Counted from the first letter of the stretch, positions 24,511-34,004 are shown. The stretch is DNA of 64,000 nucleotides from Cytobacillus praedii (GCF_001439605.1 NZ_LMBX01000001.1:151992-215991), one strand, 5' to 3'. Notes: a model not told the origin generated them from the sequence alone. Numbers and translations are program-made.

Positions 24511-25623
24511 GTGGCTGGAAAGATAAAAAATTACTTTGCCGGCGGAAATACAGCCCGTGGTTTTTATAGCTTGTATGATTCGAATCTGGAAGGGCTCAAT
24601 CGCATCTTTATATTAAAGGGAGGTCCTGGGACAGGGAAATCCTCTCTAATGAGAGCAATTGGAACAGAATGGGCCGAAAAGGGCTATGATATAGAATATC
24701 TTCATTGTTCTTCAGACAATGACTCGATTGATGGAGTGCTGATTCCAAAACTAAAAGTAGGCATTGTTGATGGAACTGCCCCACATGTTATAGAGCCTAA
24801 GGCACCTGGTGCAATTGAGGAATATGTAAATCTTGGAGAGGCATGGGATTCGAAGGCACTTGCTAATCAAAAAGAAAATATTCTTCAAATTAGCAGGGAG
24901 GTTAGCAAGTCGTTTGAAGCGGCATACAGTTCATTTGGAGAAGCATTAGAAATACATGACAGGTGGGAAAAAATCTACTTTGATCATATGGATTTTAGTG
25001 AGGCAGATCGGTTAACAAACAAGCTGATAGTTGAGTTCTATGGAAATATATATTTAAATAAGCAATCGGATATGAGGCATCGCTTTTTAGGTGCAGCTAC
25101 ACCAAAGGGTGCCGTAGATTTCGTCCCCAATCTAACAGAAGATGTACCGAAGCGATATTTTGTTAAAGGTAGAGCTGGAACAGGGAAATCTACCATGCTG
25201 AAAAAGCTTGCTGCAGAGGCAGTAACTAGGGGATTGGACATTGAGATTTACCATTGTGGTTTTGATCCTCATAGCCTTGATATGCTAATTATTCGTGAGA
25301 TTGGGTTAGCAATATTTGATAGCACTAGTCCGCATGAATACTTTCCAAGCCGAGAAGGAGACGAAATAATCGATACGTATGAGGAAGTTGTCACTCCGGG
25401 AACGGATGAGATTTTTGCAGATCAAATTAATGAGATAAGCCAACAGTACAAGGCAAAAATGAAAGTGGCGATCTCTTATCTGGCACAGGCAAAGAAACAC
25501 CGTGATAAATTAGAAGCGATTTATATCGATGCAATGGACTTTTCAGTCGTTGACCAGCTAAAAGACAGCATCCGCACAGAAATTTCTAGCATGGAGCCAG
25601 TCACCTCAACTTGGGAAGACTGA
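24511..25623 (+). CDS. Double P-loop ATPase-like protein (PRK06851 type)
   Basis: A protein of about 370 residues with two P-loop halves: KGGPGTGKSSLM (about 37-47) and KGRAGTGKSTMLKKL (about 221-235). Each half is followed by a similar pattern (EYLHCSSDNDSIDGVLIPKL; EIYHCGFDPHSLDMLIIREI), so the gene looks like an internal duplication. It matches a conserved Bacillus/Clostridium family of unknown function annotated as PRK06851. The frame is open back to 24442; I chose the GTG at 24511 because AAAGGA precedes it and it gives the usual N terminus MAGKIKNYFAGG; GTG at 24505 is nearly as good. Confidence 0.75.
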   Translation: MAGKIKNYFAGGNTARGFYSLYDSNLEGLNRIFILKGGPGTGKSSLMRAIGTEWAEKGYDIEYLHCSSDNDSIDGVLIPKLKVGIVDGTAPHVIEPKAPGAIEEYVNLGEAWDSKALANQKENILQISREVSKSFEAAYSSFGEALEIHDRWEKIYFDHMDFSEADRLTNKLIVEFYGNIYLNKQSDMRHRFLGAATPKGAVDFVPNLTEDVPKRYFVKGRAGTGKSTMLKKLAAEAVTRGLDIEIYHCGFDPHSLDMLIIREIGLAIFDSTSPHEYFPSREGDEIIDTYEEVVTPGTDEIFADQINEISQQYKAKMKVAISYLAQAKKHRDKLEAIYIDAMDFSVVDQLKDSIRTEISSMEPVTSTWED

Positions 25624-25732
25624 TAGGGGTGACACTTAATATATATTTAAAAATAAATAGAAACAGCCAAACACAAAAATAGGCTCCTGGCATACATTAA
25701 ATGGAATGCATGAAGAGAGGAGAATAAAATCA

Positions 25733-26191
25733 ATGGATTATAGAAATTACCCTTATTCATTTCCTTATAATGTTGAAGGTCCAATAATGGATGAAAGAAT
25801 CTTTCCTGGTGGAGGAGGAGGGGGAGGCGGAATGCCAGGCTTTCCACCAGGCTTCCCACCAGGGTCCCCATCTGGGTTCCCGCCAGGATTTCCGCCAGGG
25901 CAGGGCCAGCCAGGTGGAGGGCAGCAGGATGGACCGCCATCTTCACCCCCGCCTTCCTTTACACCACAAATGCAGCAGCAAGCATCTTTTGGCACATTTG
26001 CAGTAGATCCAGGAGCTATTAGAGGCTGTCTACGCCGTTTTACTTTCATCTGGCTTGAAAACGGACGGAGCTTTTGGTTTTTCCCAACATTTGTAGGGAG
26101 AACCTCAGTAGCTGGCTGGCGCTGGAGAGGTTTCCGCTGGGTATTTTATGGAACAGATCTTAACAGAATCCGTTCTTTCCAATGCTATTAA
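25733..26191 (+). CDS. Gly/Pro-rich protein with conserved aromatic C-terminal domain
   Basis: A 152-residue protein in two parts. Residues about 22-75 are low-complexity: a run of eight Gly, then repeated PPGF/PPGS and Gln-Gly-Pro stretches. The last 60 residues are compact and aromatic: GCLRRFTFIWLENGRSFWF, then TSVAGWRWRGFRWVFYGTDL and a final QCY with a Cys. I recall similar tandem-repeat plus aromatic-tail proteins in Bacillus, often misnamed transporter, with no known role; surface or spore location is a guess. No signal peptide is seen. GAGGAGA supports the ATG at 25733. Confidence 0.7.
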   Translation: MDYRNYPYSFPYNVEGPIMDERIFPGGGGGGGGMPGFPPGFPPGSPSGFPPGFPPGQGQPGGGQQDGPPSSPPPSFTPQMQQQASFGTFAVDPGAIRGCLRRFTFIWLENGRSFWFFPTFVGRTSVAGWRWRGFRWVFYGTDLNRIRSFQCY

Positions 26192-26193
26192 AC

Positions 26194-26225
26194 AAAAAGA
26201 CGGACTTCTAAAGAGTCCGTCTTTT
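26194..26225 (+). terminator. Rho-independent terminator
   Basis: AAAAAGACGGACT pairs with AGTCCGTCTTTTT around TCTAAAG, directly behind the Gly/Pro-rich gene. Confidence 0.9.
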
Positions 26226-26283
26226 TGCCATAGCCTAGGAAATTATAAAATCGAATGTTGTGGATAACTTTGGAGAAAAGAAA

Positions 26284-26432
26284 TGGTCTAGCTCAAGAAC
26301 GTAACGCCTAATAACTTCAGATCTCCTCCCTACGATAAGTCAACATCGGTTCGCTGGCTCACCGTGTTTCTTTTATCGCTGTCGTTGTCCCTTCTGCGTT
26401 TGAACGGAGATAATCAAGGCGCTTGCGCTTTT
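26284..26432. repeat. Dispersed Bacillaceae intergenic repeat (GTCTAGCTC...GCGCTTGCGC type)
   Basis: The segment begins GTCTAGCTC, contains GATAAGTCAACATCGGTTCG and CTTTTATCGCTGTCGTT, and ends CAAGGCGCTTGCGCTTTTC next to the yjiH stop codon. The first and last parts match, from memory, an intergenic element scattered through many Bacillus and Geobacillus genomes. It encodes nothing obvious; the GCGC-rich end may serve as a terminator for yjiH on the minus strand. Confidence 0.65.
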
Positions 26433-26436
26433 CTTA

Positions 26437-27795
26437 TTAAAAGATAATATGGGCAGCCACTACAATGACAGGCAATGTAATGATCGTTCTTTCTAAAAAG
26501 ATGATAAACAGATCTTTCAATGAAACAGGGATTTTCGAACCTAGTAAAAGTCCGCCAACCTCTGACATATAAATAAGCTGTGTAACAGATACAGCTGCTA
26601 TAATAAAGCGGGTCATTTCACTCTCAATGGATGCACCAATGACCGATGGAAGAAACATATCAGCAAACCCGACAATCAATGTCTCAGACGCAGCCTTTGC
26701 TTCTGGAACCTGCATAATTTCAAGCAGCGGAATAAACGGGATGCCAAGAAATTTAAATATCGGTGTATATTCTGCAAGAATAAGAGCGATTGTACCGAGT
26801 GCCATAACAATGGGAGCTACGCCCATCCACATATCTAGAATATTTTTGGATCCTTGCTCGAAGAATCTTTTTATGCTTTGATTTTCTTTTGCTTTATCGA
26901 CAGCTTGGACAACGCCCCAGCTAAATGCTGTGTACCCTTTTGGAACAGATTCATCCAATTCCTCTTTTTTGTCTCCGATGTACGTATTGGGTTTTCTTGA
27001 AAGTGGCGGAATTCTAGGACAAATAATTGCTGCCACTAATCCAGCTAACGTCACAGTCAGATAAAAGGGAGCAAATAAATGACCTAAGTTAACTTGAGAA
27101 ATAACCACAAGGGCAAATGTAATTGAAACGACAGAGAACGTCGTACCAATAATTGCCGCTTCCCTCTTCGTATAATATCCCTCTTCGTACTGCTTACTCG
27201 TAAGTAAGACACCAATTGTTCCATCCCCAAGCCATGAAGCCATACAATCGATAGATGATCTTCCTGGAAGCTTAAAAATTGGCCGCATCACCTTTGTTAG
27301 CATGGAACCGAAAAATTCTAGAAGACCGTAGTTCAACAATAAAGGAAGAAACAAGCCGGCAAATAAAAATACAGAGAAAAGGACAGGAAGCAAATCATTT
27401 AGCAGCAAGCCGCCCGTGTTTTCTGACCAAATAAACTCAGGGCCAATTTTAAAAAATGCGGCAATCACAAATAGTGTCCCGAGTATTCTTGCTCCAAACC
27501 AGACAGTCGGCACATTAAATAAACTATTGAAAAAAGGACGATCAATAATAAAGGCCGGTTTGAAAAGTTTTGCAATTACTGTACCTAACAGCGTCAGAAT
27601 AATGATGACAGTCATAATTGCTGGCAGATAGGCAGCAAGTACATCTTGAATCCACTTTGAAAGAATTGCGATAGGGATGGTAATCTCATCGTTATATTTT
27701 AACGGAACGATAAATAAGCTAATCCCGATAAGGGAAGGAATAAGAAATTTTAATACATCTACAGTAGTGACTTTCTTTCTAGTTGTGTCAATCAA
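26437..27795 (-). CDS. YjiH-family membrane protein with Gate domains
   Basis: Polytopic membrane protein of 452 residues with about 10-12 helices, matching the YjiH family that carries nucleoside-recognition (Gate) domains. Landmarks are SWLGDGTIGVLLTSKQYEEG in the first half and MYMSEVGGLLLG-like YMSEVGGLLLGSKIP near the C terminus. Relatives of the fold form inner-membrane channels or transporters; no substrate is proven. The longest frame starts at GTG 27804, but AAAGGTGAT covers that codon and suits the TTG at 27795. It is monocistronic. Confidence 0.82.
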   Translation of the reverse strand: MIDTTRKKVTTVDVLKFLIPSLIGISLFIVPLKYNDEITIPIAILSKWIQDVLAAYLPAIMTVIIILTLLGTVIAKLFKPAFIIDRPFFNSLFNVPTVWFGARILGTLFVIAAFFKIGPEFIWSENTGGLLLNDLLPVLFSVFLFAGLFLPLLLNYGLLEFFGSMLTKVMRPIFKLPGRSSIDCMASWLGDGTIGVLLTSKQYEEGYYTKREAAIIGTTFSVVSITFALVVISQVNLGHLFAPFYLTVTLAGLVAAIICPRIPPLSRKPNTYIGDKKEELDESVPKGYTAFSWGVVQAVDKAKENQSIKRFFEQGSKNILDMWMGVAPIVMALGTIALILAEYTPIFKFLGIPFIPLLEIMQVPEAKAASETLIVGFADMFLPSVIGASIESEMTRFIIAAVSVTQLIYMSEVGGLLLGSKIPVSLKDLFIIFLERTIITLPVIVVAAHIIF

Positions 27796-27979
27796 AACGA
27801 TCACCTTTGCTATTTATATTTATAAGACAAAACTCATTTTAATTCATATTCATGGAATTGCCAACCTTTTTTATTTAGCTTCCACCGTTTCCCTTCTTTT
27901 ATTTATAGAAAATGTCATTCATACCTAATGAAATTGAATTGTGTTAAAATATTTAAAAGTCAGATAAAGGGGTGGGAAG

Positions 27980-28783
27980 GTGCCCAGATTTCATGTTTAC
28001 TGGATTTTTACGAAAAAAGCCTTTCTTCGTTCGGCTGTGTACCGGTTTGATGTTTGGTCGAGGTTAGGCTCTAATCTTATTTTCCTTCTCATGTGGGGTT
28101 CTATTTGGACTGCTCTATATGCAGGAAGGGAAGAAGCTGGCGGTATCAGTTTTCAAGCCATGCTGACATATATTATTGTCAGCCAATTTTTAACTGGGGT
28201 GAATGGAGCAGGTACACCGCTTTGGGAAATTCAAGAGAAGGTTAGGACTGGAGATATTGCTCTTGAGTTAATGAGACCTTTCAATATCCCGCTTAGATAC
28301 TTATTTGCTGATTTCGGCAGTGTCGCCTTTTATATTGTGACGGCTCTCCTGCCAATTTATGCAATGCTATTTATTTTTATGGATTTTACGTTGCCTGCAG
28401 ATGTATTCACTTGGGTAAGTTTTATTGCTGCAGCGTTCATCGGTTTTTTAATCCGGTACTGCATTGAAATGTCCTTCGGTCTGCTCTCTTTCTTTTTAGT
28501 AGAGACAGGAGGAATAGAGGATATTTTTTACTTTGCAATGTCTCTGCTCTCGGGCTCTGTTATTCCGCTATGGTTTTTCCCTGAGTGGCTGGCAAAAGTA
28601 GCTGCCTATTTGCCTTTCCAAGGAATCTATTACATACCCAATGCTATTTTTATCGGGGAAATTGCCGGAGGGGAAATCTTGCTTTCCATTGGCTTGCAGA
28701 TTTTCTGGTTAATTATTTGCTATTTTTTATTAAGACTTGTTTGGAATAGAGCCTCACATAAAGTAGTTGTACAAGGAGGTTAA
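27980..28783 (+). CDS. ABC-2 exporter permease (COG4587 type)
   Basis: First membrane subunit, 267 residues and about six helices, of a three-gene exporter. It fits the ABC-2 family group formerly called DUF990: a basic N terminus (IFTKKAFLRSAVYRFDVW), then GAGTPLWEIQEKVRTGDIAL with MRPFNIPLRY, the conserved cytoplasmic loop. The GTG start has AAGGGGTGGGA just ahead. The next gene begins three bases after its stop. The substrate is unknown for this class. Confidence 0.87.
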   Translation: MPRFHVYWIFTKKAFLRSAVYRFDVWSRLGSNLIFLLMWGSIWTALYAGREEAGGISFQAMLTYIIVSQFLTGVNGAGTPLWEIQEKVRTGDIALELMRPFNIPLRYLFADFGSVAFYIVTALLPIYAMLFIFMDFTLPADVFTWVSFIAAAFIGFLIRYCIEMSFGLLSFFLVETGGIEDIFYFAMSLLSGSVIPLWFFPEWLAKVAAYLPFQGIYYIPNAIFIGEIAGGEILLSIGLQIFWLIICYFLLRLVWNRASHKVVVQGG

Positions 28784-28786
28784 CAG

Positions 28787-29593
28787 ATGGCTGCAATTAA
28801 ATATGTGAATCTCTACTTTAAGTTAGTTTCAGCAGGAATTCGTGCACAAATGCAGTACCGATTTGCTTTTATCATGAGGATTATCGGTCTAATTACTGCC
28901 TATACGGGTACAGCTGTCACGATGTGGGTAATGCTCTATCAGTTTCAGGTGCTTGGTTCATGGAACTTTTTTGAAATGCTTTTTCTTTATGCAGTTGCTA
29001 TCCTCTCTTGGGGTTTTTGTGTCATCCTATTTTTACACTTTCGCAGTCTTGATACATATATTTTAAACGGAACATTCGACCGCTTTTTGGTCAGACCGAT
29101 TAATCCCTTTTTTCATTTCATGGCAATGAAGTTTGATATGGCTTCATTCGGACAGTTTATTTTTAGTCTAATTATCTTTATTTGGGTGAGTCTTGAATTA
29201 CATATTGAGTGGTCCAGCGGAAAAGTGCTGTTTCTGCTCGCTTCCATCATTGGAGGCATTCTCATCCAGGGGGGAATGCTCGTATTGATTTCGGCAATTG
29301 CCTTTTGGACAACGAAATCTCAGCAGTTCTATTGGGTCGTCATGTATCCGGCAAGAAATCTAACGAATTATCCGTTAGTCATTTACCCGAAAATTGTTCA
29401 ATGGATTGCCGCGTTTGTTGTCCCGTTTGGATTTGTAAACTATTTTCCTGCAGCAGTTATTTTAGAAAAAGGAACGCCATTTTTTCCAGAGAGTATTGGT
29501 TACTTTTCCCCACTGGTAGGTCTTGTATTCTTTATTATTGCCTATTGTGTATGGATGCTTGGATTGAGCCGGTATAAGAGTACAGGCTCGTAG
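28787..29593 (+). CDS. ABC-2 exporter permease (COG3694 type)
   Basis: Second membrane subunit, 268 residues, about six helices. The loop LDTYILNGTFDRFLVRPINPFF (shortened here to LNGTFDRFLVRPINP) is the conserved counterpart of the first permease loop, so the two are distant paralogues that probably form a heterodimer. AAGGAGG lies just before the ATG. It sits between its partner permease and the ATPase in a tight operon. Confidence 0.87.
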   Translation: MAAIKYVNLYFKLVSAGIRAQMQYRFAFIMRIIGLITAYTGTAVTMWVMLYQFQVLGSWNFFEMLFLYAVAILSWGFCVILFLHFRSLDTYILNGTFDRFLVRPINPFFHFMAMKFDMASFGQFIFSLIIFIWVSLELHIEWSSGKVLFLLASIIGGILIQGGMLVLISAIAFWTTKSQQFYWVVMYPARNLTNYPLVIYPKIVQWIAAFVVPFGFVNYFPAAVILEKGTPFFPESIGYFSPLVGLVFFIIAYCVWMLGLSRYKSTGS

Positions 29594-29610
29594 GTTAGGA
29601 GGAAGTTTGG

Positions 29611-30606
29611 ATGCCGATTATTGAAGTAGCGAATGTAAGAAAGGATTTCATGATTGCGAAACGGGAAACTGGAATGATGGGGGCTTTAAAAAGCCTAATT
29701 AAGCGGGAGTATATAAAGAAAGAAGCGGTTAAAGATATTAGTTTTTCAATTAATGAAGGAGAGATTGTTGGCTATATCGGTCCAAATGGAGCCGGGAAGT
29801 CGACAACCATTAAAATGCTCACAGGTATTCTCGTCCCAAGCTCGGGAGATGTTCTAGTTAATGGGATTGTGCCATATGAAAATAGGCAGGAGAATGCGAA
29901 AAGTATTGGCGTTGTTTTCGGGCAGCGATCTCAGCTATGGTGGGACTTGCCAACGATTGAATCCTTTGAACTATTAAAAGAAATCTATCAAGTATCCAAT
30001 CAGCGTTATAAGAAAAATATGGACACGTTTACCGACATTCTTGGATTGGATGAGTTTCTGAACACACCTGTAAGGCAATTGTCCCTTGGCCAAAGGATGA
30101 GGGCTGATATAGCTGCCTCATTACTGCATGATCCGCCTATTTTGTTTCTTGATGAACCGACGATTGGTCTTGATGTGGTTGCAAAAGAGAAAATGCGGAC
30201 ATTCATTAAAGAGATAAATCATGAGCGGAAAATTACAGTTATCCTAACGACACATGATATGGAGGATATTGAAAAGCTATGTGAGAGGATGATCCTGATT
30301 GATCATGGCATGAAGGTGTACGATGGGGAAATAGCAATGATTAAGGAGAGGTTCGGAAAAATCCGCACACTTATCGTTGATTTAGAAGAGTCTCCCCGCA
30401 GTATACAGCTATTGGGTGGAGAGGTATGTAAAGAGGAAGGAAACCGCTATTGGATTAAGTTTAATCGTGATGAAGTCTCTGCTTCTGAATTGATTGCCCA
30501 AATTACAAAGACTCATAGTGTAAAAGATTTAACGGTGGAAGAGCCTGCAATTGAATCTATTATTAGCCGTATTTATCAGGAGGGGTATCAGCCGTTAAAG
30601 GCTTAA
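29611..30606 (+). CDS. ABC exporter ATPase (COG4586 type)
   Basis: ATPase of the three-gene exporter, 331 residues. It starts with an extra segment of about 30 residues before Walker A GPNGAGKSTT, carries GQRSQLWWDLPTIESFELL after the Q loop (typical of COG4586), signature LSLGQRMRAD, Walker B ILFLDEP and switch TTHDMEDIE. A C-terminal domain of about 90 residues follows. TAGGAGGAAG precedes the ATG. A strong terminator ends the operon. Confidence 0.9.
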   Translation: MPIIEVANVRKDFMIAKRETGMMGALKSLIKREYIKKEAVKDISFSINEGEIVGYIGPNGAGKSTTIKMLTGILVPSSGDVLVNGIVPYENRQENAKSIGVVFGQRSQLWWDLPTIESFELLKEIYQVSNQRYKKNMDTFTDILGLDEFLNTPVRQLSLGQRMRADIAASLLHDPPILFLDEPTIGLDVVAKEKMRTFIKEINHERKITVILTTHDMEDIEKLCERMILIDHGMKVYDGEIAMIKERFGKIRTLIVDLEESPRSIQLLGGEVCKEEGNRYWIKFNRDEVSASELIAQITKTHSVKDLTVEEPAIESIISRIYQEGYQPLKA

Positions 30607-30635
30607 GGGGGGAGGATCTCTTCCTTAAGCCTTTT
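30597..30635 (+). terminator. Rho-independent terminator
   Basis: AAAGGCTTAAGG pairs with CCTTAAGCCTTTT; the stem starts inside the last codons of the ATPase gene. Confidence 0.85.
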
Positions 30636-30663
30636 GATAAGAATTTGGTAATGTAAAGAACTT

Positions 30664-31398
30664 TTATGTTGGATCAGATTGTGTATCCCCTAATTTTGCT
30701 GCATAATCGATCAAAAAGTGAAGGGCGATGAGTGGTAAAATCGAACCTAACCCAATATATAGGATGGAAAAGAGCACACCAATGAGTGTTGTTCTTAAAA
30801 CACCTAAGGCACCTTGATAAGTATGGGCTAACCCAAATAACAGCGAAGAAAGCAGAATAACTAGCCAAATGGATACATTCGGTGACAAATAGGCAATTGC
30901 AAAAAGCAGAAATCCTCTATAAATAATCTCTTCCGTTACACCAGCAGTAAATGAAACGTAATTCCATAGCTTTTGTTCCTTCTTAGTGACTGGCAATATA
31001 GCTGAAAAACTAACTTTTGCAGACTGTTGTTCCTTTGCGTTTGTTAGTTGGCTTTTGATTTTTTTGCTGAAATGATAACCAATTGAATAGTATAGGATGA
31101 GTAAGAAATAAAGGAAAGCAATGCCTAATCCTATATAGGTAACGGCTGAACCAAGAATGAGCGGATTAATTGCTGGTATGGTTAATCCAATTTCTCTTAA
31201 AGTAAGATCGGTAATAAGAATTAGAAAAAGGATAAAAATAGTCGGAATCCATAATCCAATAATCGTATGGACATAGTATTTAACTCTTATATTCTCTTCT
31301 ATTTTTACTTTCTCTTTAAATCTTTGAAAACTAAAATAACCAAGAATGGGTTCATAAAGCAATAAGAAAGCAATTAAGATCCAAAAGCTTATCTCCAA
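30664..31398 (-). CDS. CPBP intramembrane metalloprotease
   Basis: Membrane protein of about 244 residues and six to eight helices of the CPBP (Abi/CAAX protease-like) family. EEIIYRGFLLFAI (about 158-170) is motif 1, with the paired Glu and Arg; SSLLFGLAHTYQG has the motif 2 His, and IALHFLIDY the last His. Relatives process prenylated or bacteriocin-linked peptides, but no target is evident here. The longest frame begins at GTG 31407; TAGGTGT over that codon favours the TTG at 31398. Confidence 0.83.
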   Translation of the reverse strand: MEISFWILIAFLLLYEPILGYFSFQRFKEKVKIEENIRVKYYVHTIIGLWIPTIFILFLILITDLTLREIGLTIPAINPLILGSAVTYIGLGIAFLYFLLILYYSIGYHFSKKIKSQLTNAKEQQSAKVSFSAILPVTKKEQKLWNYVSFTAGVTEEIIYRGFLLFAIAYLSPNVSIWLVILLSSLLFGLAHTYQGALGVLRTTLIGVLFSILYIGLGSILPLIALHFLIDYAAKLGDTQSDPT

Positions 31399-31456
31399 GT
31401 CGCACACCTACTTTCTTTACGGCTGGAATGATGATTTTGCAAATAAAAACAAACGC

Positions 31457-33220
31457 TTATCCTTCCAATGTCTCCCCTTTAAACTGCTGATCTGCCAGCT
31501 TTCTGTACAATGCATGTGATTCAAGCAATTCATGATGTGAACCTGTACCTGTAATACATCCGTCCTCGATTACAGCGATTTGGTCTGCTTCAACAATTGT
31601 TGATAAGCGATGAGCGATAACAAGAGTGGTCCTTCCAGCCATTAATTGCTGCAGTGCCTGTTGAACGAGATGTTCTGAAGCACTGTCAAGATTGGAGGTG
31701 GCCTCATCAAGAAGGAGGATTTTTGGGTTTCGAATTAAAGCCCTAGCGATAGCAATTCTTTGCCGCTGACCGCCAGAAAGCTTCATTCCTCTCTCTCCAA
31801 CTTCCGTTTCAAATCCTTTCGGCAGACGCTCAATAAATTCTGCCGCGTTTGCCAGCACTGCTGCTCGCTGGATATCTTCATCTGACACTTGATTTTCAAT
31901 ACCGTAACAGATATTTTCCCTAATGGTTCCCGACATAAGGGGACTTTCCTGTGAAACATAGCCGATCTGGCTTCTCCATGAAAGAAGATTAAAGTCAGAA
32001 ATATTCGTTTCACCAAGCAGGATCTCACCTGACTCTGGCATGTAAAAGCGTTCAAGCAGTGCGAATAAAGTAGTCTTGCCGCTTCCGCTCGGTCCAACAA
32101 AGGCAGTTGTTTTTCCAGATAGCATGGTTAAGCTGATATTTTTAATAATTGGATTTTCTTTATAGGCAAAAGATAGATTTCGAAAAGTTAGATCCTGTGC
32201 AGAATTGCTAACGTTAAGGGTTTGGGAAGATGACTCTTTTTCAATACCAAGGATCTCTTGGATTCGTTCCGTCGCCCCAACCGCCTTTTGGAAAGCGGTA
32301 AAAAAGGAGGCCATCTGTGTGAAAGGAACGACTATTTGAAACATGTAGATAATAATCGCAACTAGGGAGCCTGCTGAGAGGGCACCTGATGCTACTTGAA
32401 CACCGCCATAGCCGATTAAAATGACGAGCACGAGCATCATGATAAACGTCATAAAAGGTGAAATGACTGCTTGAATTTTGGCCTCCCTTAACCCAAATTG
32501 GAACAGATGCTGGATGCCTTTATATCCCTTTCGTTTCTCTGTATTCTCTGCATGGTAGGCTTTCACAAGACGTATATCTGATAATACACGCCCAAGGTTT
32601 CCTGAGAAGTCGGCCATTTCATCTTGAGTAGACTTTGAAATTTTATATACCTTTTGTCCGAGCGGCATGATGATGGCGATTGAAATGGGCACGGAGATAA
32701 TCATAATGAGCGTCATTTTCCAATCAATTAAAAGGAGAATGATGATGGAACCAATAATAGAGATAAGCCCAGTTAAAAAAGTGATTAGATGCTGTGTGAT
32801 AAGGTTTTTGACAATGTTGGTGTCCTGTGTCACCCTGCTCATCGTTTCACCTGATTGATGCTGGTCGAAAAACGGGATCGGAAGAGATAACACTTGCTCC
32901 CATAGCCGTTTTCTTATCGACGCAACAATTGCTTCCCCAATATAAGTCATGAAGTAAAAGGAAAATCCGGAAGAAACGGTTTGGATAATAAATGCAGCTG
33001 CCAGCAGGATAATTAAAGAGGCTTCAAGTGCAGATGCCGCAAGCTGATCAACAAGAGACTTTGTAAAAAGTGGGACAATTAGACCTGCTCCTGTTTCAAT
33101 TAAGCTTAAGAATATGGCGAGAATAAAGATCCATTTTGGCGGGTTTGCTTCTTTTAATAATTGCCAAAATGCCCGCCAATTTGCGGAGGTTATCTCTTTA
33201 TTAGCTGGTTTCGTTTCCAT
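31457..33220 (-). CDS. ABC half-transporter exporter, BmrA/LmrA type
   Basis: Fused membrane and ATPase half-transporter of 587 residues acting as a homodimer. Six helices span about 30-315, then the nucleotide domain with Walker A GPSGSGKTTL (about 376-385), Q loop GYVSQESPLM, signature LSGGQRQRIAIARAL, Walker B ILLLDEA and switch VIAHRLST. This fits multidrug or lipid exporters. It begins within the end of the MerR regulator gene, overlapping it by 20 bases, so the two are co-transcribed and the regulator probably senses a drug this pump removes. Confidence 0.93.
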   Translation of the reverse strand: METKPANKEITSANWRAFWQLLKEANPPKWIFILAIFLSLIETGAGLIVPLFTKSLVDQLAASALEASLIILLAAAFIIQTVSSGFSFYFMTYIGEAIVASIRKRLWEQVLSLPIPFFDQHQSGETMSRVTQDTNIVKNLITQHLITFLTGLISIIGSIIILLLIDWKMTLIMIISVPISIAIIMPLGQKVYKISKSTQDEMADFSGNLGRVLSDIRLVKAYHAENTEKRKGYKGIQHLFQFGLREAKIQAVISPFMTFIMMLVLVILIGYGGVQVASGALSAGSLVAIIIYMFQIVVPFTQMASFFTAFQKAVGATERIQEILGIEKESSSQTLNVSNSAQDLTFRNLSFAYKENPIIKNISLTMLSGKTTAFVGPSGSGKTTLFALLERFYMPESGEILLGETNISDFNLLSWRSQIGYVSQESPLMSGTIRENICYGIENQVSDEDIQRAAVLANAAEFIERLPKGFETEVGERGMKLSGGQRQRIAIARALIRNPKILLLDEATSNLDSASEHLVQQALQQLMAGRTTLVIAHRLSTIVEADQIAVIEDGCITGTGSHHELLESHALYRKLADQQFKGETLEG

Positions 33221-33974
33221 CAGCTATCACACCTTTCCTTATTAAATAAACTTCCATTGCTTTCCCAACCCATTCTTCTTCTTCAGGTGTAAATGGAGAG
33301 GGAAATAATTTAGGGTCATCTTCAATTTCAACCTGACTATTAATCAAATCCTGAATAAGCTCTAACGATCCTCCTAATACATCTTCTGTAATGTCCATAT
33401 ATTGCTTAATCAACTCTTGTACATCGTCACTTTCGGGATTTTTTCCAACTGCTTCCTTCATTTTAGTGAAAAGAAGGGCAGTCCTTGTATTTAGCTCCTG
33501 TTGTTTTTCTTCCGATATGTCATATAAAGTTTCTACTTTATTCTCGGGAATAAGCCCTTTTAGCCATTCTTTATGCTCATCTTCCATCTGGATATTATTA
33601 ATTAATGAGATAAAGATGGAGGAGTTAACCGTTCCTTGGTCCTCCATCATATGAAGAGCGTGATCCAAGGCGCGGATGACACGTTCAATATGCTCTTTTC
33701 TTTGCATCATCTCTTGTTTTTGAAAAGCAAGGGAGTCCTTTAAATCCCAATCCTTTAAATGAAGGAACTCACTAATTTTTTCTAAGGAATAGCCCAAAAA
33801 TTTAAGCGCAACAATTTTTTGCAGTTGAATGATGTCATTATTAGAATAATATCTCCGCCCTGAAGGAGAGACTAAAGTAGGTTTAAGCAAATGAATCTCA
33901 TCGTAATAACGAAGAGCACGGATGGTCGTTCCAGTCTTTTTTGCAAACTCACCAATAGAATATTTTTCAGCCAT
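33201..33974 (-). CDS. MerR-family regulator of ABC exporter
   Basis: Regulator of 257 residues. The N terminus YSIGEFAKKTGTTIRALRYY (about 5-24) is the MerR winged helix, followed by LKPTLVSPSGRRYYSNNDI and a coiled-coil dimer helix; the remaining 140 residues are helical and acidic and resemble a TipA-like antibiotic-binding domain. The ATG at 33974 has TTGGAGG just upstream. It leads the operon with the exporter, and its promoter has the 19-base spacer typical of MerR targets, suggesting self-control. Confidence 0.87.
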   Translation of the reverse strand: MAEKYSIGEFAKKTGTTIRALRYYDEIHLLKPTLVSPSGRRYYSNNDIIQLQKIVALKFLGYSLEKISEFLHLKDWDLKDSLAFQKQEMMQRKEHIERVIRALDHALHMMEDQGTVNSSIFISLINNIQMEDEHKEWLKGLIPENKVETLYDISEEKQQELNTRTALLFTKMKEAVGKNPESDDVQELIKQYMDITEDVLGGSLELIQDLINSQVEIEDDPKLFPSPFTPEEEEWVGKAMEVYLIRKGVIADGNETS

Positions 33975-34004
33975 GATTATGCCTCCAATCATCTTTCTAC
34001 TATT

